From Roseiarcus fermentans (lineage in GTDB: Bacteria > Pseudomonadota > Alphaproteobacteria > Rhizobiales > Beijerinckiaceae): a DNA stretch of 64,000 bases. The stretch covers positions 131,458-195,457 of the forward strand of contig NZ_QNRK01000001.1 in NCBI RefSeq assembly GCF_003315135.1, written 5' to 3'. This document shows, in pieces, positions 35,575 through 43,164 of the stretch. A program made the translations under genes and the position numbers. The notes beneath the pieces were generated by a model. That model searched no databases, was not told the origin of the DNA, and saw only the letters and a list, made by a program, of their open reading frames with translations. How positions within the stretch are numbered: the stretch's first letter is position 1; the number at the start of each line of letters is the position of its first letter.

Positions 35575-36531
35575 ATGCGGAATTTCGACGACTTGAGCGA
35601 ACGCGAGATGCTGGCGCTGGCGATCGCCAACGAGGAGGAGGACAGCCGCATCTACGCCGACTTCGCCGACGGCCTCGTCGCCGACTATCCGGCGAGCGCC
35701 CAGGTCTTTACCGAAATGGCCGCCGAGGAGAACGGCCACCGGCGCCAGCTGATCGACCTGTTCGTGAAAAAATTCGGCGAGCACATTCCGCTGATCCGCC
35801 GCCAGGACATCCGCGGCTACATCCCGCAGACCCCGGTGTGGCAGGTCCGCCCGCTCAACCTCGAGGCGGTGCGCGCTCACGCCAGCAAGATGGAGAAGGG
35901 CGCGGCGCGCTTCTACCGCGAGGCGATCGGCCGCACCAGCGACGCCGCGATCCGAAAGCTGCTCGGCGATCTCGCCGCGGTCGAGGACCAGCACGACAAC
36001 CGCGTCTCGGTGCTGGAACGGGAGCTCCTGACCGACAGCGCCCGCGACACCGAGGCGGAGCACGAGCGGCGCCGGTTCATTCTGCAGATCATCCAGCCGG
36101 GCCTCGTCGGCCTGATGGACGGGTCGGTGTCGACGCTCGCGCCGGTGTTCGCGGCCGCCTTCGCCACCCGCGATCCCTGGAACGCCTTCCTCGTCGGCCT
36201 CGCCGCTTCCGTCGGCGCCGGCATCTCGATGGGTTTCGCCGAAGCGCTGGCGGACGATGGAAAACTGTCGGGACGCGGCGCGCCGCTGCTGCGCGGCCTC
36301 GTCTGCGGCCTGATGACCACGGCGGGCGGCATCGGCCACACGCTGCCCTTCCTCCTTCCCGATTTCTATTGGGCGACCCTGATCGCCATCTGCGTCGTGG
36401 TGATCGAACTGATCGCCATCTCCTTCATCCAGTGGCGCTACATGCAGACGCCGCCGCTGGCGGCGGCGGCCAAGGTGATGATCGGCGGCGCGCTGGTGTT
36501 CGCCGCCGGCGTGCTGATCGGGGTGAGCTGA
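35575..36531 (+). CDS. mbfA: membrane-bound ferritin-like iron exporter (MbfA: rubrerythrin + VIT1 domains)
   Basis: A 318-residue protein. Residues 1-150 are a ferritin-like domain with Glu/His di-iron motifs (NEEEDSRIYADFAD, AAEENGHRRQLIDLF, AVEDQHDNRV). Residues 165-318 are a five-helix VIT1/CCC1-type domain (GLVGLMDGSVSTLAPVFAAA, then MGFAEAL). In related bacteria MbfA exports iron and protects against peroxide, and is controlled by Irr. No Irr box was found here. The ATG follows GAAGGA. Confidence 0.9.
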   Translation: MRNFDDLSEREMLALAIANEEEDSRIYADFADGLVADYPASAQVFTEMAAEENGHRRQLIDLFVKKFGEHIPLIRRQDIRGYIPQTPVWQVRPLNLEAVRAHASKMEKGAARFYREAIGRTSDAAIRKLLGDLAAVEDQHDNRVSVLERELLTDSARDTEAEHERRRFILQIIQPGLVGLMDGSVSTLAPVFAAAFATRDPWNAFLVGLAASVGAGISMGFAEALADDGKLSGRGAPLLRGLVCGLMTTAGGIGHTLPFLLPDFYWATLIAICVVVIELIAISFIQWRYMQTPPLAAAAKVMIGGALVFAAGVLIGVS

Positions 36532-36628
36532 AGGCGCCGAGTGGGCTCCCGAATCGAGGCTTTTCAGCGTCTTGCGGCGGATTCGCCGGCCCGGGGCGAC
36601 TCCCAAGGCGGGGGCTCGCTTCAAAGCC

Positions 36629-36771
36629 GTCATCGCGAGGAGCGAAGCGACGCGGCGATCCAGGAGTCCGGGACGCCGATGCCTGCCGCCAGTGGAGTCC
36701 AGCGCTTCGGCAGCCGGCAGCGCAGACGGCTCCTGGATCGCCGCGTCGCCCTTCGGGCTCCTCGCGATGAC
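36629..36771. repeat. long inverted repeat, family copy 1
   Basis: The left arm 36629-36665 begins GTCATCGCGAGGAGCGAAGC. The right arm 36731-36771 is its imperfect complement ending GCTCCTCGCGATGAC. About 65 bp separate them. A diverged second copy lies at 62673-62857. These arms resemble a palindromic element widespread in alphaproteobacteria. Confidence 0.75.
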
Positions 36772-36850
36772 GAAGTGTAACGACCCCACCTTGGGAGTTA
36801 CGACCGGGGCGCCGCTCGAGCGGCCGCGCTCTCCCTCGTGGAGAGGGATT

Positions 36851-36979
36851 GCCGGGCGAAGCCCGGCAGCCCCGGACTCGTATGGGACTCGTATGGGGGG
36901 AGGGCCCGGAACGCCGACGGTCGGCGTGGCGGGCCCTCACCTGGCCGCTTCGCGGCCTGTCCTCTCCCGGAGGGAGAGG
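36851..36979. repeat. cluster of four hairpins and a tandem 11-bp repeat
   Basis: In order: GCCGGGC-gaa-GCCCGGC (36851-36867); ACTCGTATGGG twice in tandem (36876-36897); a composite hairpin from GAGGGCCC to GGGCCCTC with an inner ACGCCGA/TCGGCGT stem (36900-36938); GGCCGC/GCGGCC (36943-36957); and CCTCTCCC-gga-GGGAGAGG (36961-36979). It overlaps the 3' end of the HTH gene, suggesting the element supplied that gene's stop. Confidence 0.6.
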
Positions 36980-37473
36980 GATCGCCTCCTGACTCGCGGC
37001 GGCTCGGGCGTTGCGGCCCGCGCGCCGGCGCTCTCGTAGCCGCGCTCGGCGAGCGCGCCCACAGCGACGCTCCGCTCTCCGTCCCCGCCGCCGCGCCTGC
37101 GGCCAGGGGCGGCGAAGCCGTGATGAAGGTCGAGTTCGCGAACGATCGCCACCACCCGGTCGACCGCCGCGAGATCGCCGCCCGACATCGCGTCGAACGA
37201 TTGCCGCAGCGCCTCGTGCAGGCGGTTCGCCTGCACGGCGGCGTACCGGGCCGGCGCCTGCGGTTCGCGACGGGCGATGAGCCCGCGCAGGGATTTGCGA
37301 AAACCGCGCTCGGTCACCCCCTCCCGCCGCGCGATCTCGGCCACTGACAGGCCGGCGGCGAGCAGACCGACCACCCGCGCCTCCCGCTCTGCCTTCTTCC
37401 GCCGCGCCGCCTCGCGCGCGGCGGGCGACCGGTCGCGGCGGGCGTCGGCGGAGGGGCTTTTGGGGGCGGACAC
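36937..37473 (-). CDS. HTH-type protein, unknown role
   Basis: A 178-residue protein with a lysine/arginine-rich N-terminus and a helix-turn-helix-like stretch (LLAAGLSVAEIARREGVTER) near residue 45. After about residue 125 it becomes Gly/Arg-rich and the tail runs through a hairpin array, so the C-terminus may be an accident. The GTG at 37473 follows GGAGA. Similar short HTH proteins occur near mobile elements. Function is unknown. Confidence 0.5.
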   Translation of the reverse strand: MSAPKSPSADARRDRSPAAREAARRKKAEREARVVGLLAAGLSVAEIARREGVTERGFRKSLRGLIARREPQAPARYAAVQANRLHEALRQSFDAMSGGDLAAVDRVVAIVRELDLHHGFAAPGRRRGGGDGERSVAVGALAERGYESAGARAATPEPPRVRRRSLSLRERTGREAAR

Positions 37474-37712
37474 GAGGCGGTCTCCGTTGCGACTGGGAAC
37501 AAAGATAGAACGGTTTTGCGCGCTCGCCAAGGATTTGTAGGGTCCGTCCGCGCGATGGCCTCGTTCACTCCGCGGGCGGCTCGGGCCGACGGCGGGCGGG
37601 GTTGCGTCGTGAAACCGATGGCGGGCCTCGCGCCGGCTTGCCGTTCGGACTTGCGATCTGCGACGTCCCCTCACGTCGTCTCCGGCGTTCGCAACGCGGC
37701 CAGCGCTCGCCC

Positions 37713-37905
37713 TCACGCCAGCCAGTTCTCCACGGCAAGGCCCTCGACGCGGCGAAATTCCGCCGCGTTGGCGGTGACGACGATGGCCCGGAGGCTCGGG
37801 CGTGGGCGGCGATCAGCAGATTGTTGAGGCCGGTCGGCGTGCCGGCCGCCTCCAGTTTGACGCGGATGTGCGGACGTCGAAGGGCAGGACCGCCAGCGTT
37901 TCCAA
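37713..37905 (-). pseudogene. vapC remnant A (frameshifted)
   Basis: The minus-strand sequence encodes pieces of a PIN toxin C-terminus (ETLAVLPFD, LLIAAHAR) in different frames. Compared with remnant B it lacks one base near 37795 and differs at several sites. The stop at 37713-37715 is the normal vapC end. The N-terminal half is missing and the sequence is joined to a methyltransferase remnant. Confidence 0.7.
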
Positions 37906-38053
37906 GACGCAACGTGCCGGCGAGGCCGCCCCAGCGGTAGGCGCTGGGCAGGGCGCGGTCCACATCGCCATGTAGCTCGCGCAGGTGGCGTATCGGTTCA
38001 CCGCGTTCGTCGACGTCGTGAAAGCGGTTGTAGGTCTTGGTCGTGCCGCGACC
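37906..38053 (-). pseudogene. C-terminal remnant of a DNA methyltransferase/restriction enzyme
   Basis: The minus strand reads TTKTYNRFHDVDERGEPIR followed by HLRELHGDVDRALPSAYRW. The TKxYNxFHD...LRELHxxxDRAxxxAYxW pattern is the C-terminal signature of large Eco57I/MmeI-like or PglX-type methyltransferases. Upstream codons are no longer family-like and the rest of the gene is absent. This recognition is from memory of the motif and needs a search. Confidence 0.6.
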
Positions 38054-38166
38054 TGCGGCGCTGCGCGGCGGTCGTGATATGTCTGGCCCGCCGTATGCGC
38101 CCGGCGTCGGATTCAGAGCGGGGCGGGAAGCGGAAGATCTCGAAGCTTTGGAGCAGAAGTATTTCG

Positions 38167-39345
38167 ATGTGGGCTTATATTGACGAAAGCGGTAATACGG
38201 GAAACCGCATTTTTGACGAAAACCAGCCGGTGTTCATGGCCGCTGCCATGGCTACGAAAGCGAATTTTGATTTGGTGTATGGCCATGATGTCACAAGAGT
38301 CGCCAAAATGGCCGGAGTGGCCGCTTTGCACGCCAACGAACTCGGTGTCGGTCGGGTTGAGCCGATCGCGCGCGATCTTCGTAGGATTCTTCGAGCCGCG
38401 GGCGCAAAGTTCGCCTTTTCGAGAATAGAAAAGAAGTACTTGGCGGCCACCAAAGTCTTTGACACGTATTTTGATCAAGGAGAAAATCTGGCGGTTCCTT
38501 GGAACGTATACTGGCTCAAGCCAATGAAGCTCGTGATGACGTTTAAACTCGCTTCGTTCGTCATCACCGAGGAAATTGCGAAGACAGTCTGGGAATGCTT
38601 AACAGCAAAGAGTGAATTTACGTCCAAGAAGAAATTTGTTGAAGCGGCCTCAGCAATGTTAGAGAGGGTTCACTTACTTCCTGACGCAAGGTCAAGAGTA
38701 ATAGTTTCGGGGGCGTTGCAGTGGGCCATTGAGAACCCAGAGAACTTCACAACGCATATGAAGGGTAAGACACACCGTCAAGGTCATTCACCTAATTTCG
38801 TTGCGTTCAATCACATCATGGACGGCTTGGAGCGTTTCTCCAAATCATGGAATCGACCGATCCGAGAGATTATTCATGATGAACAGGAGGAATTTCAGCG
38901 GACATTACAGGAATGGCACGCTATATGGTCGAAGCCGGAGCTAAAGGGTGTTCAACCGATCATCTATCCGGGCGATGAACCATTCTCTGTGAGCCGAGGA
39001 CCAGGCAGTGTTTTCCGGATGTCCACCGAGAATGGGAGCGCTGGCCTGCAAGTGATCGACGTGGTCCTTTGGCTCTTCCGGCGCGCGCTGGACGGTAAGG
39101 AAATAGGGTCTGATTGTGCAGCGCTCTTGCAGTTCGCTTTCAAGAGAGGTCTTCAGAACGATTTCTCGTTTGAGGGGGTCGGCGCCTTCATGGATGAAAA
39201 GTTTGGGCCGGTTTTTTCGACGCCCCTCACAGCCGAGCAACAGGCCAAAGCCGAGGAGAAGACTGCGGAGTTCGAGACCCACAGGCAAAAGCAGATGCAA
39301 GAATATGCAGAACGGAAGACGGCTTCCCTCGCTTCTAAGAAATGA
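38167..39345 (+). CDS. DUF3800 protein on low-GC insert
   Basis: A 392-residue protein opening MWAYIDESGNTGNRIFDE, the DESG motif of DUF3800, with later acidic motifs (HANELGVG, IIHDEQEEFQ, LQVIDVVLWLF) that could form a nuclease-like metal site in an RNase H-like fold. Its GC content and codon use are clearly below the neighbours, so it was acquired by transfer. The ATG at 38167 fits the motif; upstream codons are not family-like. DUF3800 genes are often found in mobile or defence regions. It sits between broken restriction, toxin and transposase genes. Confidence 0.82.
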   Translation: MWAYIDESGNTGNRIFDENQPVFMAAAMATKANFDLVYGHDVTRVAKMAGVAALHANELGVGRVEPIARDLRRILRAAGAKFAFSRIEKKYLAATKVFDTYFDQGENLAVPWNVYWLKPMKLVMTFKLASFVITEEIAKTVWECLTAKSEFTSKKKFVEAASAMLERVHLLPDARSRVIVSGALQWAIENPENFTTHMKGKTHRQGHSPNFVAFNHIMDGLERFSKSWNRPIREIIHDEQEEFQRTLQEWHAIWSKPELKGVQPIIYPGDEPFSVSRGPGSVFRMSTENGSAGLQVIDVVLWLFRRALDGKEIGSDCAALLQFAFKRGLQNDFSFEGVGAFMDEKFGPVFSTPLTAEQQAKAEEKTAEFETHRQKQMQEYAERKTASLASKK

Positions 39346-39351
39346 CAATTC

Positions 39352-39511
39352 CCTTAATCGCAAGGCGCGCCTGGAAACCGCGCCGGGGCATGGGCTTGAC
39401 GCCCTTGGCCTCGGCGAACCAGGCGATGACGCCGGCGTGGATGCGGTCAGTCTTCTCAAGCCAGCTCATGGCCTGGGCGAAGTTCCGAACTGCACACGGC
39501 TCGACCGCGCT
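39352..39511 (-). pseudogene. IS110-type transposase fragment
   Basis: The minus strand encodes AVRNFAQAMSWLEKTDRIHA then GVIAWFAEAKGVKP, matching the KTDRxDAxVIAxFA region of IS110-family DEDD transposases (with His in place of Asp in TDRIHA). Only about 50 codons remain and neither terminus is present. Confidence 0.7.
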
Positions 39512-39551
39512 ACACCGTCTCCGACCCGCGCACCCCGCCCGCCGCTCGCCC

Positions 39552-39800
39552 TCACGCCAGCCAATTCTCCACGGCGAGCCCCTCGACGCGGCGAAATTCG
39601 GCCGCGTTGGCGGTGACGAGGAGGGTCCCGAGGCTGCGGGCGTGGGCGGCGATCAGGAGATCGTTGGGGCCGATCGGCGTCCCGGCCGCCTCCAGTTCGA
39701 CGCGGATGCGCGCACAGTCAGTGTCGGCGGGGCGTCGAAGGGCAGGACCGCCAGCGTTTCCGGAACGGCGTCGAACCGGAACAAGAGGCGGGCCGAGGCT
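39552..39800 (-). pseudogene. vapC remnant B (N-terminus missing, one frameshift)
   Basis: The minus strand reads RFDAVPETLAVLPFDA, then after a one-base deletion near 39727 RIRVELEAAGTPIGPNDLL, and ends EFRRVEGLAVENWLA at the stop 39552-39554. It is a PIN-domain toxin lacking its N-terminal third. It is about 85-90% identical by eye to remnant A on the other side of the DUF3800 gene. Confidence 0.78.
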
Positions 39801-39813
39801 CTTCCCCCGCCCC

Positions 39814-39836
39814 GAGTCCCGCTTTCGGACAGATTC
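39814..39836. promoter_or_regulatory. two GANTC (CcrM methylation) sites upstream of ddl
   Basis: GAGTC at 39814-39818 and GATTC at 39832-39836. GANTC is methylated by CcrM in alphaproteobacteria and can tune cell-cycle promoters. Their position just before the CtrA boxes is suggestive. Confidence 0.5.
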
Positions 39837-39855
39837 TCGCGCCGGTGGGCCCCGG

Positions 39856-39895
39856 TTAACGCGCCGTTAAGTCCCCCGCCTTAAGCCTGCCTTAA
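39856..39895 (+). promoter_or_regulatory. tandem CtrA binding boxes upstream of ddl-ftsQAZ
   Basis: TTAA (39856-39859) and TTAA (39867-39870) are separated by exactly seven bases. TTAA (39881-39884) and TTAAC (39892-39896) are again separated by seven. Both match the CtrA consensus TTAA-N7-TTAA(C). The second ends 38 bases before the ddl ATG. CtrA controls fts genes in Caulobacter, so this is a likely cell-cycle promoter for the division cluster. Confidence 0.75.
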
Positions 39896-39933
39896 CTGTG
39901 CCGTTTGGCGAAGCGTTAGGGAATTGTCGCGTC

Positions 39934-40854
39934 ATGAAACACGTCGCGGTCCTGATGGGCGGCTGGTCGGCCGAGCGCCCGGTGTCGCTGAACTCCGGGC
40001 GGCAATGCGCCGACGCGCTCGAAGGGCTCGGCTACCGCGTCACCCGCGTCGACGTCGACCGCGCCATCGCCGACACGCTCGCCCGGCTGAAACCCGACGC
40101 CGCCTTCAACGCCTTGCACGGGGTCGGCGGTGAGGACGGCACGATCCAGGGCCTGCTCGAGATCCTGCGCATCCCCTACACCCATTCCGGCGTGCTGTCG
40201 TCGGCGCTCGCGATGCAGAAGGACCTCGCCAAGACGGTGCTGGCCGCAGCCGGCGTGCCGGTCGCGCACGGGCTGGTCATCGACCGCCACGAGGCCGCCC
40301 GCCGCCATGCGCTCGAGCCGCCCTACGTGCTCAAGCCCGTCGCCGAGGGATCGTCGTTCGGCGTCGTCATCGTCAAGGCGGATCGCGCCGACCCGCCGCA
40401 GGAGGTGGGGCGCGAGGACTGGCCCTACGGCGACGCGCTGCTGGCGGAGACATTCGTCGCCGGCCAGGAGCTGACCTGCGCGGTGATGGGCGAGCGGGTG
40501 TTCGACATCATCGAGATCGAGTCGATTTCGGAAAGTTTCTACGGCTACGACGCAAAGTACGCCAAGGGCGGATCGCGGCACATCCTTCCGGCGCGCCTTA
40601 AACCGAATATTTACCATAAGGTCCAACAGTTGACGCTCACAGCGCATCGGGCGCTGGGGTGCCGGGGCGTGAGTCGCGCCGATTTCCGGTTCGACGAAAC
40701 GAAAGGCGAAGAGGGCGAACTCGTGTGTCTCGAGGTCAACACGCAGCCGGGAATGACGGAGACCTCGCTGGTGCCGGATATGGCGGCCTACGCGGGCCTG
40801 TCGTTCGCCGAGCTCGTCGCCTGGATGGTGGAGGACGCCTCGTGCGATCGCTGA
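39934..40854 (+). CDS. ddl: D-alanine--D-alanine ligase
   Basis: A 306-residue ATP-grasp enzyme joining two D-Ala for peptidoglycan. N-terminal MKHVAVLMGGWSAERPVSL, the ATP-binding YVLKPVAEGSSFGV and the C-terminal CLEVNTQPGMTETSLVPDMA are typical. The ATG at 39934 gives the usual length; a GTG at 39898 would overlap the regulatory boxes. It overlaps ftsQ by 13 bp. In relatives murB normally precedes it, but here decayed accessory DNA does. Confidence 0.95.
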   Translation: MKHVAVLMGGWSAERPVSLNSGRQCADALEGLGYRVTRVDVDRAIADTLARLKPDAAFNALHGVGGEDGTIQGLLEILRIPYTHSGVLSSALAMQKDLAKTVLAAAGVPVAHGLVIDRHEAARRHALEPPYVLKPVAEGSSFGVVIVKADRADPPQEVGREDWPYGDALLAETFVAGQELTCAVMGERVFDIIEIESISESFYGYDAKYAKGGSRHILPARLKPNIYHKVQQLTLTAHRALGCRGVSRADFRFDETKGEEGELVCLEVNTQPGMTETSLVPDMAAYAGLSFAELVAWMVEDASCDR

Positions 40855-41759
40855 GCCTCGCGACCCACCCCCAGGCCTCCGCGGCCGACGGGCCGCCCAA
40901 GGTGCTGCTGCGCGGCGAGCGGGCGGCGCGCGGATCGTTCCGCCTGCGCCTGCCGCTCGACCGTCCGCCCCCGTTCGGCCTCGAGATCGCGCTGACGCTC
41001 GCCGTCCTCTTCGGCGCCGCCGGATACGGATCGATTCGCGGCGGGCAGTTCCAGGATTTCGTCGCCCGTCACGGCAGCGTCGGCGACGTGGCCGCGCGCG
41101 CCCTCGGCTTCGGGGTCGACATGGTCACCGTGTCCGGCGCGGCGCACATGAGCGAAGCCCGCCTCCTGACCATCGCCGGCGTCACCGCGACCGACTCGCT
41201 TCCCTTCTTCGACGTCGCCGCCGCCAAGGCCCGGCTCGAGGCGGACCCGCTCGTCAAGCAGGCGAGCGTGCGCAAGCTCTACCCCGACCAGCTCGTCATC
41301 GACATCGTCGAGCGCACGCCCTACGCGCTGTGGCAGAAGGACGGTCAGGTGAAGGCGATCGGCGCCGACGGCGGCGCGATCGACGACGTCAGCGACGGCC
41401 GCTACGCCGGGCTGCCGTTCGTCGTCGGCGAGGGCGCGAACCTGCGCGCCCGGGAATTCACCGCGCTTCTCGACGCGATGGAGGAACTGCGGACCCGGGT
41501 CGAGGCCGGCATTCTCATCGATCAGCGCCGCTGGAACCTCCGGCTCAAGTCCGGACTCGACATCAAGCTGCCGGAGGACGACCCGCAGGCGGCGATCGCC
41601 ACGCTCGTGAAGCTCGAGCGCGAGCAGCGGATTCTCGACAAGGACGTGCTGGCGCTCGATTTCCGCGCGCCCGACCGGGTGTTCGTGCGCCTGACGCGGG
41701 AATCGGCCGAAGCCTGGGCGGAAGCGCACGCGCCCAAGAAAAAAGACGCGCAGCCATGA
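40842..41759 (+). CDS. ftsQ: cell division protein FtsQ
   Basis: A 305-residue divisome protein. One membrane helix lies near residue 45 (ALTLAVLFGAAGYGSI). The periplasmic POTRA domain follows (FDVAAAKARLEADPLVKQAS, then YPDQLVIDIVERTPYALWQ) and the FtsQ beta domain. The GTG at 40842 was chosen because GGAGG lies seven bases upstream and upstream residues are a shadow of ddl. The C-terminus is Lys-rich. The stop overlaps ftsA (ATGA). Confidence 0.93.
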   Translation: MRSLSLATHPQASAADGPPKVLLRGERAARGSFRLRLPLDRPPPFGLEIALTLAVLFGAAGYGSIRGGQFQDFVARHGSVGDVAARALGFGVDMVTVSGAAHMSEARLLTIAGVTATDSLPFFDVAAAKARLEADPLVKQASVRKLYPDQLVIDIVERTPYALWQKDGQVKAIGADGGAIDDVSDGRYAGLPFVVGEGANLRAREFTALLDAMEELRTRVEAGILIDQRRWNLRLKSGLDIKLPEDDPQAAIATLVKLEREQRILDKDVLALDFRAPDRVFVRLTRESAEAWAEAHAPKKKDAQP

Positions 41760-43072
41760 CGTTCCGGCCGCTCCCCCCGCGCATGCGCCAGATTCCGGCG
41801 CGCAAGCAGGCGATCCTGTCGATCCTCGACGTCGGCGCCTCGAAGATCGTCTGCCTGGTCGCGCGGCTGACGCCGATGGAGGCGTCGACGTCGCTGCGCG
41901 GGCGAACCCATCGCTGCAAGATCCTCGGCATCGGACATCAGCGCTCGAACGGGGTGAAGGGCGGCGCGATCGTCGATCTGCTGTCGGCCGAGCACGCCGC
42001 GCGCCTCGCCATCGACGCGGCCGAGCGGATGGCCGGCGTCGAGGTCGGCGGGGTCATCGTCAACATGTCCGGCGGACTGCTGGCTTCGCAGCGCTTCAAC
42101 GCCAAGGTCGCGCTGCGCGGCAAGACGGTGTCGGAAAACGACGTCCACCGGGTGCTCGAGGCCGCGTCCGCGGCGAGCGCGCAGCCCGGCCGCACGGTCC
42201 TGCACGGACTGCCGACCGCCTTCTCGCTCGACGCCACCCGCGACGTCCACGACCCCAACGGCATGATCGGCGAGGACCTGGGCGTCGACCTGCACGTCGC
42301 CTCGTGCGAGCTGGCGGCCGCGCGCAATCTGATGCTGGTGGTCGAACGCTGCCACCTGCGAGTCGAGGCGATGGTCGCCACCCCCTACGCCGCCGGCCTC
42401 TCGACCCTGGTCGACGACGAGGCCGACCTCGGCGCGGCGGTCATCGACTTCGGCGGCGGCACGACGACGGTCGGGGTGTTCTCCGGCGGGCGGCTGATCC
42501 ATGTCGACGCGGTCGCGGTCGGCGGCATTCACGTCACCCGCGACATCGCCCGCGGCCTGAACGTGTCGATGACCGACGCCGAGCGGCTGAAGACGCTCTA
42601 CGGCGCCTGCATCGCCTCGCCGTCCGACGACCGCGAATCGATCGCGGTGCATCGGCTCGGCGACGACATGGATCATCCGACCCACCTGCCGAAATCCGAG
42701 CTGATCCGGATCATCCGCCCGCGGGTCGAGGAAATCCTCGAGCTCGTGCGCGATCGCCTGACCGCTTCCGGCCACGCAGCCCATGTCGGCCGCCGGCTGG
42801 TGATGACCGGGGGGGCCTGTCAGCTGACGGGACTGCCGGAACTCGTGCGCTCGGTCATCTCGAGCCAGGCCCGCATCGGGCGGCCGCTCGGAATCGAGGG
42901 TCTGCCGGAATCGGGCAAGAGCCCGTCGTTCGCGGCGGCGGTCGGCCTGATGATTTATCCGCAGATGGCAGGCCTCGAATATTTCGAACCTTCTCGCCAC
43001 GCCTCGCGGCAGGCCTACGAGGGGGAGGGCTACGCGTCCCGCGTCGGACGCTGGCTCAAGGAGAGTTTCTAA
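41756..43072 (+). CDS. ftsA: cell division protein FtsA
   Basis: A 438-residue actin-like ATPase that anchors the Z ring. The phosphate-1 motif LDVGASKIVCLVARL and the phosphate-2 region VIDFGGGTTTVGVF are present, with the adenosine motif MTGGACQLTG near residue 350. The C-terminal helix RVGRWLKESF is the membrane-targeting element. It starts with a 4-bp overlap with ftsQ. Confidence 0.96.
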   Translation: MTFRPLPPRMRQIPARKQAILSILDVGASKIVCLVARLTPMEASTSLRGRTHRCKILGIGHQRSNGVKGGAIVDLLSAEHAARLAIDAAERMAGVEVGGVIVNMSGGLLASQRFNAKVALRGKTVSENDVHRVLEAASAASAQPGRTVLHGLPTAFSLDATRDVHDPNGMIGEDLGVDLHVASCELAAARNLMLVVERCHLRVEAMVATPYAAGLSTLVDDEADLGAAVIDFGGGTTTVGVFSGGRLIHVDAVAVGGIHVTRDIARGLNVSMTDAERLKTLYGACIASPSDDRESIAVHRLGDDMDHPTHLPKSELIRIIRPRVEEILELVRDRLTASGHAAHVGRRLVMTGGACQLTGLPELVRSVISSQARIGRPLGIEGLPESGKSPSFAAAVGLMIYPQMAGLEYFEPSRHASRQAYEGEGYASRVGRWLKESF

Positions 43073-43164
43073 CCAGTTTCGGGTCCCGCCGCCGGGGGCC
43101 CGGAAGCGCGCAAAACGTCAGATACACCGGCGTCTGCGGGCGCCCAACGGGATGAGGTGGTGTC

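Noticed and set aside
39348-39520. Intact insertion sequence beside the DUF3800 gene
   Set aside because: Only about 50 codons of an IS110-like transposase remain and no ends are visible.
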